Positions 63,727-64,000 of a stretch of 64,000 nt of DNA are shown here, in pieces. The position numbers and the translations under genes were made by a program. The notes below the pieces were generated by a model. The model had not been told where the DNA came from. It was given only the letters and a program-made list of their open reading frames with translations, and made no database searches. Origin of the DNA: Cristatella mucedo (lineage: Eukaryota > Bryozoa > Phylactolaemata > Cristatellidae); contig WPIO01000018.1 in NCBI GenBank assembly GCA_009760855.2, positions 5,656,001-5,720,000 on the forward strand. The letters are read 5' to 3'. Numbering within the stretch: the stretch's first letter is position 1; every line of letters begins with the position of its first letter.

Positions 63727-63854
63727 TGAGAACTGAGAGCTTCGTCGTTTAGCAACGCTGTGGTGAGCAAGAGCCTCCAATTGTCGTCGAGAATTGCCTC
63801 CGCCGGAACTGACCGGGAGCTCCCGCCTCCGAGCATCGCCTCTAAAATGCTTCC

Positions 63855-64000
63855 TGAATGTAATGCATCTCCGCCTGCAACTCCGCAGAGCCACAAACTA
63901 TATGGGTTTTACGCCGGAGAGTTTTGTATAGCGCACTCACAGCCCAAGCGACTTTCGGTAAGCATTCGGTAGCCAACAGACGTTCACGCAACGTTTCGTC
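63855..64000 (-). mobile_element. LINE-B 3' end
   Basis: GTAATGCATCTCCGCCTGCA through GTATAGCGCACTCACAGCCC to GGTAAGCATTCGGTAGCC; runs off the window edge. Confidence 0.65.

Overview
The window is eukaryotic nuclear DNA, almost certainly from an invertebrate animal. Coding sequence is broken into short exons with GT-AG borders. Spacers are full of dinucleotide and tetranucleotide microsatellites, decayed non-LTR retrotransposons (LINEs), tRNA-derived SINEs and MITE-like elements. There are no operons or ribosome binding sites. I cannot name the species.

One gene is clear. A kinesin-8 motor of the KIF19 type lies on the + strand from the ATG at 32532 to about 60033. Fourteen exons can be placed with matching splice phases, and a terminal exon is likely. 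They give an intact motor domain (P-loop, switch I, switch II), a coiled-coil stalk, and a long Ala/Gly/Pro/Arg-rich tail whose last junctions are unsure. The predicted protein is about 1,165-1,200 residues. KIF19 motors depolymerise microtubules at ciliary tips and limit the length of motile cilia, so the host probably has motile cilia or flagella.

A second gene is only partly visible on the + strand at about 7.2-13.4 kb, perhaps 3-15 kb. Four short exons (7163-7244, 11641-11806, 12066-12153, 13275-13369) join in frame into an acidic, then Ser/Pro/Arg-rich, then coiled-coil-like segment that I do not recognise. Other exon-like pieces (2989-3127, 3911-4056, 8808-8872, 14695-14830, 17936-18038) are listed with low confidence.

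The rest is mobile DNA. LINE-A (CR1/L2/Rex1-like) has a (TAA)n tail and a conserved 3' hairpin. It occurs in clusters at 0-2.3 kb, 10.6-11.4 kb, 24.6-30 kb and 61.4-62.1 kb. LINE-B ends in a TACAT-type tail. SINE-1 has a B box and a conserved tail. SINE-2 has a tRNA-like head and a tail shared with LINE-A. A 187-bp hAT MITE at 7398-7584 carries an 8-bp target duplication and resembles the horizontally transferred SPIN family. Two copies of an element with ACATTTCCCC-type inverted arms and a telomere-like core lie at 23.8 and 54.4 kb. Minisatellites and some perfect hairpins are mostly in the kinesin introns and their surroundings.

Layout: 0-2.3 kb LINE-A cluster; 2.9-15 kb second gene interrupted by repeats; 15-31 kb repeats with a few unrecognised ORFs; 31-32.5 kb GC/CpG-rich region before the kinesin start; 32.5-60 kb kinesin; 60-64 kb 3' flank and repeats.
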